From: Pseudobutyrivibrio sp.
GTDB taxonomy: Bacteria; Bacillota; Clostridia; Lachnospirales; Lachnospiraceae
Assembly (NCBI RefSeq): GCF_017471675.1
Contig: NZ_JAFUSK010000022.1
Coordinates: forward strand, 1-64,000
Length of the DNA stretch: 64,000 nt
Direction of reading: 5' to 3'
The notes under the pieces were generated by a model. That model searched no databases. It was not told the DNA's origin and saw nothing but the letters and a program-made list of their open reading frames with translations. The position numbers and the translations under genes were made by a program. Each line of letters opens with the position of its first letter. The first letter of the stretch is position 1. Below, one piece after another: positions 50,577 to 59,929 of the stretch.

Positions 50577-52028
50577 TTATCCTAAGATTGAAAGTACACC
50601 CTGTGTAGACTGGTTAGCCTGTGCAAGCATTGCCTGACCTGCCTGCTGAAGAATATTATTCTTGCTGTAGTTAACCATTTCGTCAGCCATATCTGTATCA
50701 CGGATACGAGATTCAGCAGCGTTAGTATTCTCAACTACGTTGTCTACGTTAGCGATTGTATGCTCTAATCTGTTCTGGATAGCACCAAGAGAACCTCTCT
50801 GTGCAGATACTGTTGCAACTGCATCAGCAATTGCATCAATAGCGTATGTTGCAGCCTTACCTGTTGCATCAGCTACGTTAAGTCCCTGGATACCAAGTGA
50901 AGCAGAGCTCATGTCCTTGATTGTTACGCCAATCTTGTTTGTCATATCAGCATCAGAACCAACATGAAGGTTGAATGTAAGGTCATTCTGTACTTCTGCT
51001 GTTCCCTTTGTCATTGTGAATGTAAACTTATCATTTGCTCCTGCTTGTACTACGTTTGCACTAGTCTCATCCATAGTATCTGTTCCATTCTTCTTAACAG
51101 TAGGATCACCGATAACTGTATCTGCGCCAATTGATGAAGCTGCTCTAAGCTCATTCTGCATTAACTCATAAGCTTTCTTTTGAGTGATTACTGTAGTGTT
51201 CTTAGAATCAACACCAGTAGAAGGTCCTTTGTCTCTTACATCATTAAATAATGTTACAGACTTGCCATTGTACTCGATTGTAGAACCGTTGCTTGCAAAT
51301 TTGTTAAGCTCAGTAGCTGCAAGCTCTGATGTCTCAACGTTAGTTGTAGATGCGATTGTAAATGACTTTCCATCAATCTTTACAACTTCACCGTTTGAAA
51401 GGCTTGTAGCACCAAGAATAGTCTGTGCATTTGAAAGCATTGTAGCTGTGTTTGTACCAGAAACACCGATTGTATAATTTGTGCCACCAATTGTTACTTC
51501 ATCGCCCATTGAAAGAGCCTTTACTGTAAAGGTAGCCTTTGTTGTGTTCTGAGTAAGTGTTCCATCAAGACCTGCATCATGAGCTTTGATATTGATTGTC
51601 TTTGTACCATAATCGCCCTTAAGAAGATATGTCTCGTTGAACTTTGTTGTCTCAGCAACACGGTCGATTTCTGTTGTAAGCTGATCAATTTCATCCTGGA
51701 TTGAAGCACGGTCTGACTCACTGTTTGTTCCATTTGAAGCCTGCACTGCTAGTTCATTCATTCTTTGAAGCATTGAGTGAACTTCTGTTAAAGCACCTTC
51801 AGCTGTCTGCACTGCAGATACACCATCCTGTGCGTTTGTAGAAGCCTGATCAAGACCTCTAATCTGCTTACGCATCTTCTCTGAAATTGAAAGACCAGCT
51901 GCATCATCAGCTGCACGGTTGATTCTGTAACCAGAAGAAAGTTTCTCAGTTGACTTTGCCTGATTTCCAGATGTGATGTTGAGCATTCTTGAAGCATTAG
52001 CTGCTTGCATGTTGTGTTGTACTACCAT
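50577..52028 (-). CDS. fliC: Flagellin 2
   Basis: This 483-residue flagellin is nearly the same as flagellin 3 at both ends (ASRMLNITSGNQAKSTEKLS; NILQQAGQAMLAQANQSTQG) and differs in the outer domain (VRDKGPSTGVDSKN, GDPTVKKNGTD). Shared GGTNYTIGVSG repeats occur in the centre. GGAGGT lies before the ATG. No clear sigma28 promoter was found upstream, only a poor TTCGATAG near 52297, so its level may be low or controlled otherwise. Confidence 0.95.
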   Translation of the reverse strand: MVVQHNMQAANASRMLNITSGNQAKSTEKLSSGYRINRAADDAAGLSISEKMRKQIRGLDQASTNAQDGVSAVQTAEGALTEVHSMLQRMNELAVQASNGTNSESDRASIQDEIDQLTTEIDRVAETTKFNETYLLKGDYGTKTINIKAHDAGLDGTLTQNTTKATFTVKALSMGDEVTIGGTNYTIGVSGTNTATMLSNAQTILGATSLSNGEVVKIDGKSFTIASTTNVETSELAATELNKFASNGSTIEYNGKSVTLFNDVRDKGPSTGVDSKNTTVITQKKAYELMQNELRAASSIGADTVIGDPTVKKNGTDTMDETSANVVQAGANDKFTFTMTKGTAEVQNDLTFNLHVGSDADMTNKIGVTIKDMSSASLGIQGLNVADATGKAATYAIDAIADAVATVSAQRGSLGAIQNRLEHTIANVDNVVENTNAAESRIRDTDMADEMVNYSKNNILQQAGQAMLAQANQSTQGVLSILG

Positions 52029-52110
52029 AATTTCTACCTCCTTGTAGATACTCCCCGGAATCCTTTCCTAGGAGAAGTGCTTTTGCACTTGATTGTTATT
52101 ACCCTACTCT

Positions 52111-52252
52111 GTTTCATTCAGCTCCTATTCGCAAAATCGCTGCTACGCAGCTTTCCTTTTGCTCATATGAGGTTCTCGTCAAATAGATTTTTCTTAAAAT
52201 TTGAATGCAAGCATTCAATTTTATTCAAAATCTACTTGCCTCTGAATGAAAC
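52111..52252. repeat. 142-bp closed palindromic element in flagellin 2 leader
   Basis: GTTTCATTCAG (52111-52121) is the exact complement of CTGAATGAAAC (52242-52252). Inside lie GCTGC-tac-GCAGC (52139-52151) and a long hairpin around TTGAATGCAAGCATTCAA (52201-52218). It looks like a MITE-type insert or a structured leader. Confidence 0.65.
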
Positions 52253-52332
52253 TATATAATAACTACGGTACTCGCGCGACATACCATAAATTACTATCGA
52301 AGTTAAAGTGATTCTTTTCGCTTTTAATAAAT

Positions 52333-52357
52333 GGGGCCTTAAGGACCTTAAGGCCCC
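52333..52357 (-). terminator. Terminator of flagellin 3
   Basis: GGGGCCTTAAGG-t-CCTTAAGGCCCC, a perfect 12-bp stem, followed by ATTTATTAAA. Confidence 0.88.
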
Positions 52358-52364
52358 AAATACT

Positions 52365-52514
52365 CTAGTATTTAACTAGTCTGCGCGAAAACGAATCGTT
52401 GAAAGTTTTCTCATTTAATAAATTAGCCAATGATACTCGCCCATTTGAAAATCACCTGCGGTGATGGGCTCGTCATGTTCGTGATTTTGAAAGTCAAGCT
52501 TTAAAAATCACGAA
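52365..52514 (-). ncRNA. Structured 3' UTR element of flagellin 3
   Basis: Second copy of the element at 50456-50576, with a 30-bp insertion in the single-stranded part. Stem GCCCAT/ATGGGC (52439-52444 with 52464-52469) replaces GCCTAT/ATAGGC; the change keeps pairing. The outer TCGTGATTTT stem is unchanged. Confidence 0.6.
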
Positions 52515-53993
52515 TTAGCCTAAGATTGAAAGTACGCCCTGTGTAGACTGGTTAGCCTGTGCAAGCATTGACTGACCTGCCTGCTGAAGAATATTATTCT
52601 TGCTGTATGTAACCATCTCATCAGCCATATCTGTATCACGGATACGAGATTCAGCAGCGTTAGTATTCTCAACTACGTTATCTACGTTAGCGATTGTATG
52701 CTCTAATCTGTTTTGGATAGCACCAAGTGCACCTCTTTGCGCAGATACTGCCGCTACTGCATCTGCGATTGCATCGATTGCGTATGTTGCAGATTTACCT
52801 GTTGCATCTGCTACGTTAAGTCCCTGGATACCAAGTGAAGCAGAGCTCATATCAGCTATTGTTACACCAATCTTGTTTGTCATATCAGCGTCAGAACCAA
52901 CATGAAGATTAAATGTAAGGTCATTCTGCACCTCAGCTGTTCCCTTTGTCATAGTAAATGTTACTTTCTTGTCTGTCAATTCATCTGGACGCTTGTTAAC
53001 ATTTGCTGCTGTAGCCTCCTGAGATGTATCAAACTTAACAGTAGGAGCCGCAATAACATTATCTGCACCGATTGAAGATGCTGCTCTAAGTTCGTTTGCC
53101 ATAAGCTCGTAAGCTTTTGCTGCAGTAATAACTGTAGTATTCTTTGAATCAATACCTGATGCTGGTCCATTTGCATTAGCTGTTCCTGTATCATTAAATA
53201 ATGTTACAGATTTGCCATTGTACTCAATTGTTGAACCATTACTTGCGAACTTATCCAACTCGTCTTTGTTTAATTCAGAAGTCTCAACATTTGTAGTAGA
53301 TGCAATTGTAAATGACTTTCCATCAATCTTTACAACCTCTCCATTACCCAATGTTGAAGCTGAACCATTACCAGCACCAATAACTTTAAGTGCGTTCTGT
53401 AGCATAGTTGCTGTAGTTGAACCAGAAACACCGATTGTGTAATTTGTACCACCAATTGTTACCTGGTCGCCCATTCCAAGAGCTTTAACTGTAAAGGTAG
53501 CCTTTGTTGTGTTCTGAGTTAATGTTCCTGCAAGACCTGCATCATGAGCTTTAATCTGGATTGTCTTTGTACCATAATCGCCCTTAAGAAGATATGTCTC
53601 GTTGAACTTTGTTGTCTCAGCAACACGGTCGATTTCTGTTGTAAGCTGATTAATTTCATCCTGGATAGATGAACGGTCTGACTCACTGTTTGTTCCGTTT
53701 GAAGCCTGAACTGCTAGTTCATTCATTCTCTGAAGCATTGAGTGAACTTCTGTTAAAGCACCTTCAGCTGTCTGCACTGCAGATACACCATCCTGTGCGT
53801 TTGTAGAAGCCTGATCAAGACCTCTAATCTGCTTACGCATCTTTTCTGAAATTGAAAGTCCTGCTGCATCATCTGCTGCTCTGTTGATTCTGTAACCTGA
53901 AGAAAGTTTCTCAGTTGATTTTGCCTGATTGCCAGATGTGATGTTAAGCATTCTAGAAGCATTAGCTGCTTGCATATTGTGTTGTACTACCAT
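52515..53993 (-). CDS. fliC: Flagellin 3
   Basis: Start set at MVVQHNMQAANA, 20 codons inside the longest ORF, because GGAGGT lies 7 bases before it and all three paralogs align there. The 492-residue product shares nearly all of its first 160 and last 110 residues with flagellin 2; the centre differs by insertions such as GAGNGSASTLGNG and GTANANGPASG. It probably arose by tandem duplication, including the 3' UTR. Two sigma28-like promoters lie upstream. Confidence 0.95.
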   Translation of the reverse strand: MVVQHNMQAANASRMLNITSGNQAKSTEKLSSGYRINRAADDAAGLSISEKMRKQIRGLDQASTNAQDGVSAVQTAEGALTEVHSMLQRMNELAVQASNGTNSESDRSSIQDEINQLTTEIDRVAETTKFNETYLLKGDYGTKTIQIKAHDAGLAGTLTQNTTKATFTVKALGMGDQVTIGGTNYTIGVSGSTTATMLQNALKVIGAGNGSASTLGNGEVVKIDGKSFTIASTTNVETSELNKDELDKFASNGSTIEYNGKSVTLFNDTGTANANGPASGIDSKNTTVITAAKAYELMANELRAASSIGADNVIAAPTVKFDTSQEATAANVNKRPDELTDKKVTFTMTKGTAEVQNDLTFNLHVGSDADMTNKIGVTIADMSSASLGIQGLNVADATGKSATYAIDAIADAVAAVSAQRGALGAIQNRLEHTIANVDNVVENTNAAESRIRDTDMADEMVTYSKNNILQQAGQSMLAQANQSTQGVLSILG

Positions 53994-54362
53994 AAATTCT
54001 ACCTCCTTGTAGATACTTCCTGGATTCCTTTCCTGGAAGAAGTGCCTTCGCACTCAATATTTTTAGTTACATTTATATCTTACAGCACTCGCGCATATGC
54101 TGCTTAGATATCATCTGTATGTGCATTTTCACATTTTAATGTGAAAATCACTTGCTATGAGTGGCCATCTAATGACCATCTCCTCCTTATTAAAAAAAAA
54201 GCGTGCATGAAAAAACACTATTGTGAGTACAATAGATAAATAAAAAGATATAACGAATATTTCGATCCTTAACATCCTTGTCCTGGTAACGAAACCTATA
54301 TGAGGTTGTGATGTAACTTAAAATCGAGATTCAGAAATCCTTTTCATTTATCTCTAAATACT
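53994..54362 (-). other. Long 5' leader of flagellin 3
   Basis: About 360 nt without a gene. Hairpins ATTTTCACAT-ttta-ATGTGAAAAT (54125-54148) and CTATTGT...ACAATAG (54210-54227) are clear. A GTGGCCATCTAATGACCATC stretch between them has no known role. Confidence 0.5.
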
Positions 54363-54389
54363 TTATCGGATGATGATTGGAAAACTTAA
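54363..54389 (-). promoter_or_regulatory. Sigma28 promoter P1 of flagellin 3
   Basis: TTAAGTTTT (from 54389) and TCCGATAA (54363-54370) with N15 match the flagellin 1 promoter in the -10 and in AAGTTT after the -35. Confidence 0.75.
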
Positions 54390-54435
54390 CCCCTAAATTG
54401 AAAAAATTTAAAAAATATTTCTGTAGGTAGTTTTT

Positions 54436-54483
54436 ACCCTCATCCGTCACCTGCGGTGACACCTTCTCCCGGAGGGAGAAGGC
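54436..54483. repeat. CCCTCATC-type palindromic repeat between two sigma28 promoters
   Basis: GTCACCTGCGGTGAC and CCTTCTCCC-gga-GGGAGAAGG, the same plan as 60863-60910. It sits exactly between the two copies of the flagellin promoter. Confidence 0.85.
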
Positions 54484-54509
54484 TAGGCTTTTTTAGCCTT
54501 GCAATACTT

Positions 54510-54536
54510 ATATCGGACGTACCGTTATAAACTTAA
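54510..54536 (-). promoter_or_regulatory. Sigma28-like promoter P2 of flagellin 3
   Basis: TTAAGTTT (from 54536), N15, TCCGATAT (54510-54517). The GGGGTTAAGTTT flank equals P1, so one copy is a duplication; the -10 has lost its last A. Confidence 0.55.
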
Positions 54537-54582
54537 CCCCTTTTTGAAAAATTTTTCAAAAAATTATTTTAGCTATAAAAAA

Positions 54583-54618
54583 GGTGTTACAGCAAAGACT
54601 TAGTCTTCTTGTAACACC
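54583..54618 (-). terminator. Terminator of ppaC
   Basis: GGTGTTACA-AGAAGACT pairs with AGTCTTTGC-TGTAACACC and is followed by TTTTTTATAG. Confidence 0.9.
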
Positions 54619-54679
54619 TATTATAACATCTTTAATTGTTCTTTACCGTTTTTCACGGAATTGTCATAAATAAATTATT

Positions 54680-56323
54680 CTATTCCTGCAATGATTCCAT
54701 AATTGGTGGAATGAGCTGCTTCTTACGGGAAACAACTCCCTCTAGCATGTAGCTGTCTGTTGCAACTGGCATACGGAATGCGTCTGCAATAATCTTGCCA
54801 GCATCTGAACCTACAAATAAAAGCTCTGTAGTTTCATTTAGAATATCTGTAAGCATTACAAATACTGCATTAAGGCTAGATGATGCAAGAACTGTATCCA
54901 TATAAGCCTGCAAATCTGGCTTAATGATATTTAGCTGGCTTCGGGAAACTGAACTAACCTGTGCCACGCCAAACTTAATCTCACCGCTTGTAAATACCTT
55001 GTAATCCTGATGGAATATCTGGTCTGCTGTACGATCCTTGAAATCACTTCCTGCTTCAAACATAGATGTTGCAAGCTCTGTAACATCTACACCTGCTATC
55101 TCAGCAAGCTCTCTTGCAAGAGATTCATCTGTAGGTGTGCAGGTTGGTGACCTAAACATAAGGGTATCCGAAAGGATAGCTGAACAAAGTATACCTGCAA
55201 TATCCTTTGGAATATCAACCCCTCGCTCCTTAAACATAAGGGTAACGATGGTAGCTGTAGAACCTAAAGGCTGATTTCTAAATAATATAGGAGAAACAGT
55301 CTCCAGTGAACCTAATCTGTGGTGGTCGATGATTTCTAGAACATCAGCCTGGTCGATTCCATCTACCGCCTGAGATTTCTCATTGTGGTCAACAAGAATT
55401 ACTCTCTTCTTTTGCATATTCAAAAGAAGACGTCTTGAAACCATACCAATATAATGTCTATTCTCATCTAAGATAGGGAAATCTCTATGTCTAACAGATT
55501 TCATTACCTCTCTTACTTCATCAACATAGTCGTCTAATTCGAAGCTTATGATATTATCCTTTTGCATAAACTGTCTAATAGGCATAGACTGATGAATAAG
55601 ACGAGCTACTGTAAATGTATCAAACTCAGTAGTAATAAGAACTACCTGCTTCTTTTCAGCAAGCTCTGCTACCTCTTTTTCAACCTTGCTTGCGCCGCAA
55701 ACAATCAGGCAGCTACATCCTGCCTCAATACAGATAAGCTGACGGGCTGTAATGTTACCAACAATCGCCAAATCATCTGTCTTAATATCATCAATAAGCT
55801 CCTCACGGCTGTTTGATGCAATAACCACAGAACCTTTTACAAAATAAGCATGTGGATTTCCTGTAACAAGTCTACCATTAAGTGTGCTTATAATATTAGA
55901 ATACTGAGTACGTGAACGGGATAAAATACTGTTATCGTATATATCCATGTATGAATAAGCGATATCACCATTTACGATAACACCCTCTAGCTTACCTGTT
56001 CTTGCTACAACAGGAAGAGTAACAACATCCCTATCAAGCATGATTTCCCATGCCTTCTTTAACGAGATGTGTCCGTCAACACCCTCTAACTGTCTGTACT
56101 CGATATCCATTAGCTGTGCACCTACGTCAGAGATTGTCTCTGGCTCCGGTACGTTAAAACGATTTAAAACATAACGGGTTTCTTCATTTAGTGGACCCGC
56201 CTTCTTTGGAACAAAATTATCACCACTGCTAAGTGCATTCTTAAGATAAGAATAAGCTATAGCAGCACAAATACTATCTGTGTCTGGATTTTTGTGACCG
56301 ATTATATAAACTGACTTCGGCAT
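54680..56323 (-). CDS. ppaC: Mn-dependent inorganic pyrophosphatase with CBS domains (family II CBS-PPase)
   Basis: The 547-residue protein has DHH motifs GHKNPDTDSICAAIAY and VDHNEKSQAV...IIDHHRLGSLETV, and a DHHA2 C-terminal domain with SVSRSQLNI. Between them (residues about 65-290) lie two CBS domains (RDVVTLPVVARTGKLEGVIV; VRHRDFPILDENRHYIGMVS) with a DRTGG-type domain in the gap. Such CBS-PPases are regulated by adenine nucleotides. GGAGG lies just before the ATG. It is the last gene of the era-recO-glyS operon. Confidence 0.95.
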   Translation of the reverse strand: MPKSVYIIGHKNPDTDSICAAIAYSYLKNALSSGDNFVPKKAGPLNEETRYVLNRFNVPEPETISDVGAQLMDIEYRQLEGVDGHISLKKAWEIMLDRDVVTLPVVARTGKLEGVIVNGDIAYSYMDIYDNSILSRSRTQYSNIISTLNGRLVTGNPHAYFVKGSVVIASNSREELIDDIKTDDLAIVGNITARQLICIEAGCSCLIVCGASKVEKEVAELAEKKQVVLITTEFDTFTVARLIHQSMPIRQFMQKDNIISFELDDYVDEVREVMKSVRHRDFPILDENRHYIGMVSRRLLLNMQKKRVILVDHNEKSQAVDGIDQADVLEIIDHHRLGSLETVSPILFRNQPLGSTATIVTLMFKERGVDIPKDIAGILCSAILSDTLMFRSPTCTPTDESLARELAEIAGVDVTELATSMFEAGSDFKDRTADQIFHQDYKVFTSGEIKFGVAQVSSVSRSQLNIIKPDLQAYMDTVLASSSLNAVFVMLTDILNETTELLFVGSDAGKIIADAFRMPVATDSYMLEGVVSRKKQLIPPIMESLQE

Positions 56324-56342
56324 ATTTCCTCCATTTTATCTC

Positions 56343-56993
56343 TTAAAAAATTCCTAAAGAATGAATAAATGAAGCTGCTGATAATCCAAGTGAAACTACT
56401 AATAAAACTATTACTACAACAGAAAGTTTCTTAAGTGAGCTGTAATGCTCTACAGCCTTAAGAGCCTGTTCTTCACTGTTGTCATGCTCCTTTAATAAAT
56501 CCTGAATCAAGCGATATAAATGAACTGATTCTGAATGTGTCTTCTCAGAAAGCTCGCTTTGGATTGAATCAAGACCTGCTGATACATTCTTAAGTGTATC
56601 CTGTAAATTCTTGCTGTGAGTCTCGTAAGATTCCTGGTTGCCACTAACCTGTCCTTTAATATCAACCTCAAGCTGATCCATGTTGTTCTTAACAACCTGC
56701 ATCATTCTGTCTACCTGAGTCTCTACATCAGCAACAAGATTATCTGCTTCCTCTTGCTTTCTTGCAAGCTCCTCCTGCAACTTTACATTTATTGCTTCTT
56801 TTTCTCTAACTATTGCTTCTAACTCAGCAGCCTTCTGCTCCTTCTGAGCGATTAGCTGCTGAAGCTGTGTTGCTTTTTCACGAAATGCATCGATTTGCTC
56901 TAATAATAAATCCTCACCTAAATCAACAGAAGGTTTAGCTTCTTCAAGCTCACGAACATCTCCTTTAACGCCCTCTACATTAGGGTTTTCCAT
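56343..56993 (-). CDS. Coiled-coil protein with C-terminal membrane anchor
   Basis: The 216 residues have a long coiled coil (about 30-100, AQKEQKAAELEAIVREKEAI), a second helix (100-185) and a C-terminal membrane helix (LSVVVIVLLVVSLGLSAASF), making a tail-anchored protein facing the cytoplasm. It is between glyS (28 bp) and ppaC (19 bp), conserved neighbours of era-recO. No family recognised; the KH-like or Septum-site similarities I considered do not hold. Confidence 0.75.
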   Translation of the reverse strand: MENPNVEGVKGDVRELEEAKPSVDLGEDLLLEQIDAFREKATQLQQLIAQKEQKAAELEAIVREKEAINVKLQEELARKQEEADNLVADVETQVDRMMQVVKNNMDQLEVDIKGQVSGNQESYETHSKNLQDTLKNVSAGLDSIQSELSEKTHSESVHLYRLIQDLLKEHDNSEEQALKAVEHYSSLKKLSVVVIVLLVVSLGLSAASFIHSLGIF

Positions 56994-57021
56994 AGCATTA
57001 ATCCTCCTTAATATACATTAA

Positions 57022-58419
57022 TTAAAATGTAAACTTGTCTGCAAAGTATGCATCCAAATCAGCGATAGCAATACGCTCCTGCTCCATTGAATCACGATGA
57101 CGGATTGTAACCATATGGTCTTCCTCTGAATCGAAATCGTATGTTACGCAGAATGGAGTACCAATCTCATCCTGACGACGATAACGCTTACCAATGTTAC
57201 CTCTGTCATCAAACTCGCAGTTATACTTCTTAGAAAGCTCTGCAAAAATCTTTTCTGCACCCTCATTAAGCTTCTTAGAAAGTGGAAGCACACCAATCTT
57301 AACTGGTGCAAGTGCTGGATGGAAATGAAGTACTGTACGTACATCGCTTCTATTCTCATCACCGATTTCTTCCTCATCATATGCTGCGCAAAGGAATGCT
57401 AAAACTACACGGTCAGCACCAAGTGATGGCTCGATAACGTATGGTAAATACTTCTCATTTAACTCATCATCAAAGTATGTAAGATCCTGACCAGAAACAT
57501 TCTGATGCTGAGTAAGGTCGTAATCTGTACGGCTTGCGATACCCCAAAGCTCGCCCCAACCAAATGGGAATAAGAACTCGATATCTGTAGTGCCTGTTGA
57601 GTAGAATGAAAGCTCCTCTGGATCATGGTCACGAAGACGCATCTCATCTTCCTTCATGCCAAGTGAGATTAACCAATCACGGCAGAAGCCTCTCCAGTAC
57701 TGGAACCACTCATCCTGTGTGCCTGGCTTGCAGAAGAACTCAAGCTCCATCTGCTCAAACTCACGTGTACGGAATGTAAAGTTACCAGGTGTAATCTCGT
57801 TACGGAATGACTTACCAATCTGGCCAATACCAAATGGAACCTTCTTACGAGATGTACGCTGAACATTCTTAAAGTTAACAAAGATACCCTGAGCTGTCTC
57901 TGGGCGAAGATAAACAGTATTCTTAGCATCCTCAGTAACACCCTGGAATGTTTTAAACATAAGGTTGAACTCGCGGATATCTGTAAAATTATGCTTACCA
58001 CATGTAGGACATGGAACATTGTTGCTTTCGATGAATTCCTTCATCTCTTCCTTGCTCCAACCATCTACTGATGACTTAAGCTCAATACCCTTTTCAGCTG
58101 CAAAATCCTCAATAATCTTATCAGCTCTAAAACGCTCGTGACATTCCTTACAATCCATAAGTGGATCTGAGAAAGAACCAAGATGTCCTGAAGCAATCCA
58201 TGTTTGTGGATTCATAAGAATAGCACAATCAACACCAACATTGTATGGATTCTCCTGAACAAACTTCTGCCACCATGCCTTCTTAACATTGTTCTTAAGC
58301 TCTACACCAAGGTTACCATAATCCCATGTGTTAGCAAGACCACCATAGATTTCGGAGCCTGCATATACAAAGCCTCTAGCTTTTGCAAGAGCAATTATTT
58401 TGTCCATTGTTTTTTCCAT
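57022..58419 (-). CDS. glyQS: Glycyl-tRNA synthetase (alpha2 type)
   Basis: The 465-residue class II enzyme has [20 protein letters not shown] at the start, motif 2 [20 protein letters not shown] and motif 3 [14 protein letters not shown], plus a C-terminal anticodon domain beginning [17 protein letters not shown]. It is the single-chain dimeric form. No T-box lies before it; only 15 bp separate it from the upstream gene, so it is read as part of the era-recO operon. Confidence 0.97.
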   Translation of the reverse strand: MEKTMDKIIALAKARGFVYAGSEIYGGLANTWDYGNLGVELKNNVKKAWWQKFVQENPYNVGVDCAILMNPQTWIASGHLGSFSDPLMDCKECHERFRADKIIEDFAAEKGIELKSSVDGWSKEEMKEFIESNNVPCPTCGKHNFTDIREFNLMFKTFQGVTEDAKNTVYLRPETAQGIFVNFKNVQRTSRKKVPFGIGQIGKSFRNEITPGNFTFRTREFEQMELEFFCKPGTQDEWFQYWRGFCRDWLISLGMKEDEMRLRDHDPEELSFYSTGTTDIEFLFPFGWGELWGIASRTDYDLTQHQNVSGQDLTYFDDELNEKYLPYVIEPSLGADRVVLAFLCAAYDEEEIGDENRSDVRTVLHFHPALAPVKIGVLPLSKKLNEGAEKIFAELSKKYNCEFDDRGNIGKRYRRQDEIGTPFCVTYDFDSEEDHMVTIRHRDSMEQERIAIADLDAYFADKFTF

Positions 58420-58434
58420 GATATATATTCCCTT

Positions 58435-59207
58435 CTATTTATTACTATATATTATATAAACCAAATCCGTAGCATCTGCATTGCCATCCGCCTGAGAAAT
58501 GGTAATGGTATCTGAATCTACAAGTGTGATATCTGCATTAGAGACGTAGGTAATGTCGCCAGGGACTGTAACAGTAACATTCTCATTAACTACTGCAACA
58601 TAAGAATCAGCAAATATCTCATCTGCATTAATGACATTAGCCTCTAGTAGCTTACCATCTGCCACCTGTGAAAACAAGGCTGCAAAATCATATCCTGCCT
58701 CTACTGCATCAGTATAAGACCCATTATATGTTTCATATGAAGTAAATGAACTATAGCACTGGGCATCCTTATAAGTAGCCTTAACATAGGCCTTGTCACC
58801 ACTAACCTTTAGCTTGTTAAGAGCAATAGCCTTATTGCCATAGGTATCATTAAAGCTATCTATTAAATCTGTAGTGTAGCTTTTAAACTCTGACTTAGAA
58901 TAAGTGTCTGAGTCAAAGTCTGTAACTTCCTCGAATACAACCTGTCCATCTGCTGTAAATGTAAGCTTGGATGTATCGGCTGTCTTGCTTGAATTAAGCG
59001 CAATACCTATCAACTTTATAATGATAAAAATTAACAGGGCTGCAACTATTATAATGCCTGCTCCAAAAATTATTCGATTGCGTAAAACTTCTCGCTGTCT
59101 TCTTTTCTTCTGGCCTCCTGCAACTCCCTTGAAGCCACTCCCTGTCTAGGACGGGCCCCTGTATTTCTAGAGCGCATACCAGGTGTCCTTGACTTATTAG
59201 TTGTCAT
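58435..59207 (-). pseudogene. Single-pass membrane protein with frameshift near residue 36
   Basis: The ATG at 59207 overlaps the recO stop (ATGA) and encodes MTTNKSRTPGMRSRNTGARP and REL-QEARRK before running out of frame at a GAAGAAAAGAAG stretch near 59106-59094. One base shift restores RRQREVLRNRIIFGAGIIIV, a membrane helix, then a secreted domain (SKLTFTADGQVVFEEVTDFD ... VTVPGDITYVSNADITLVDS) to the stop at 58435. The downstream part alone has only a TTG start with no ribosome binding site. It could be a sequencing error, a true lesion or a -1 slip on the A-rich run. The family is unknown. Confidence 0.7.
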
Positions 59208-59929
59208 AAAAATTCCTCGCTCTTATATTTGTGCGACCTATAGTTTAATCTATAAGCGTCCAAAATTCTAGTCAATTCTTCCTCAGTTTCTCCATTCAAC
59301 ACAAAAGTATACAACTTTTCAATGCTTGAGGAAACAATAAATTGCATAGCATATAGGGTTGAGGTGGAAATTTTTATTCCTGCCTCAAGATTTTCGCATT
59401 TATCACATAGCATTCCATGGTGTTTTACAGAAAATGCTGTAAGATTTTCCTTGCTGCCACATTTCATACAGCTAAATACATTTGGATACTCTCCATCTAT
59501 AACCCATGTTTTTAAATCATAGATGTTCTTAAGTAACCGATGACTAAACTTGCCCGACTCCAATGCCCTAAGGCTTTGATATAAAAGTGCTAGTCTAAGC
59601 CTTTCGTCTGCGCCGTCCACTGCAAGAAAGTTTGCCACCTCTAAAAAATATGACCCTAAGCAAACCTTATCATAATCCATTACAAGATCCCTAAAGTAAT
59701 TAGAAATATTAGCCTTGCTAACATGATAAGAATTTCTTCCTTCAAAAGCATCAAATGTACCGAAGCAAAATGGTGAACAGGCTGCTATAAGGGGATTATT
59801 AGGGCGTCTGGCTCCCTTTGCAAAGGCAGTCACTTTACCGGATTCCTTTGTAAGGATAACCAATCTCTTATCAAATTCGCCCACATCAGAGCTTGATAGC
59901 ACTAACCCTGTCAGGGTAACAAGTCCCAT
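59204..59929 (-). CDS. recO: DNA repair protein RecO
   Basis: The 241-residue protein has the OB-fold start TLTGLVLSSSDVGEFDKRLVILTKESGKV and the TAFAKGARRPN motif, with a zinc-type CMKCGSKENL...LCDKCE site in the helical C-terminal half. RecO loads RecA on gaps with RecR. The start is directly adjacent to the era stop and the stop overlaps the next ATG, so coupling is tight. Confidence 0.93.
   Translation of the reverse strand: MGLVTLTGLVLSSSDVGEFDKRLVILTKESGKVTAFAKGARRPNNPLIAACSPFCFGTFDAFEGRNSYHVSKANISNYFRDLVMDYDKVCLGSYFLEVANFLAVDGADERLRLALLYQSLRALESGKFSHRLLKNIYDLKTWVIDGEYPNVFSCMKCGSKENLTAFSVKHHGMLCDKCENLEAGIKISTSTLYAMQFIVSSSIEKLYTFVLNGETEEELTRILDAYRLNYRSHKYKSEEFL

Noticed and set aside
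52290-52325. Sigma28 promoter for flagellin 2 (TTCGATAG).
   Set aside because: The -10 fits only 5 of 8 bases and no TAAA lies 15 bp upstream.
58420-58434. T-box riboswitch before glycyl-tRNA synthetase.
   Set aside because: Only 15 bp separate it from the preceding gene, too short for a T-box.
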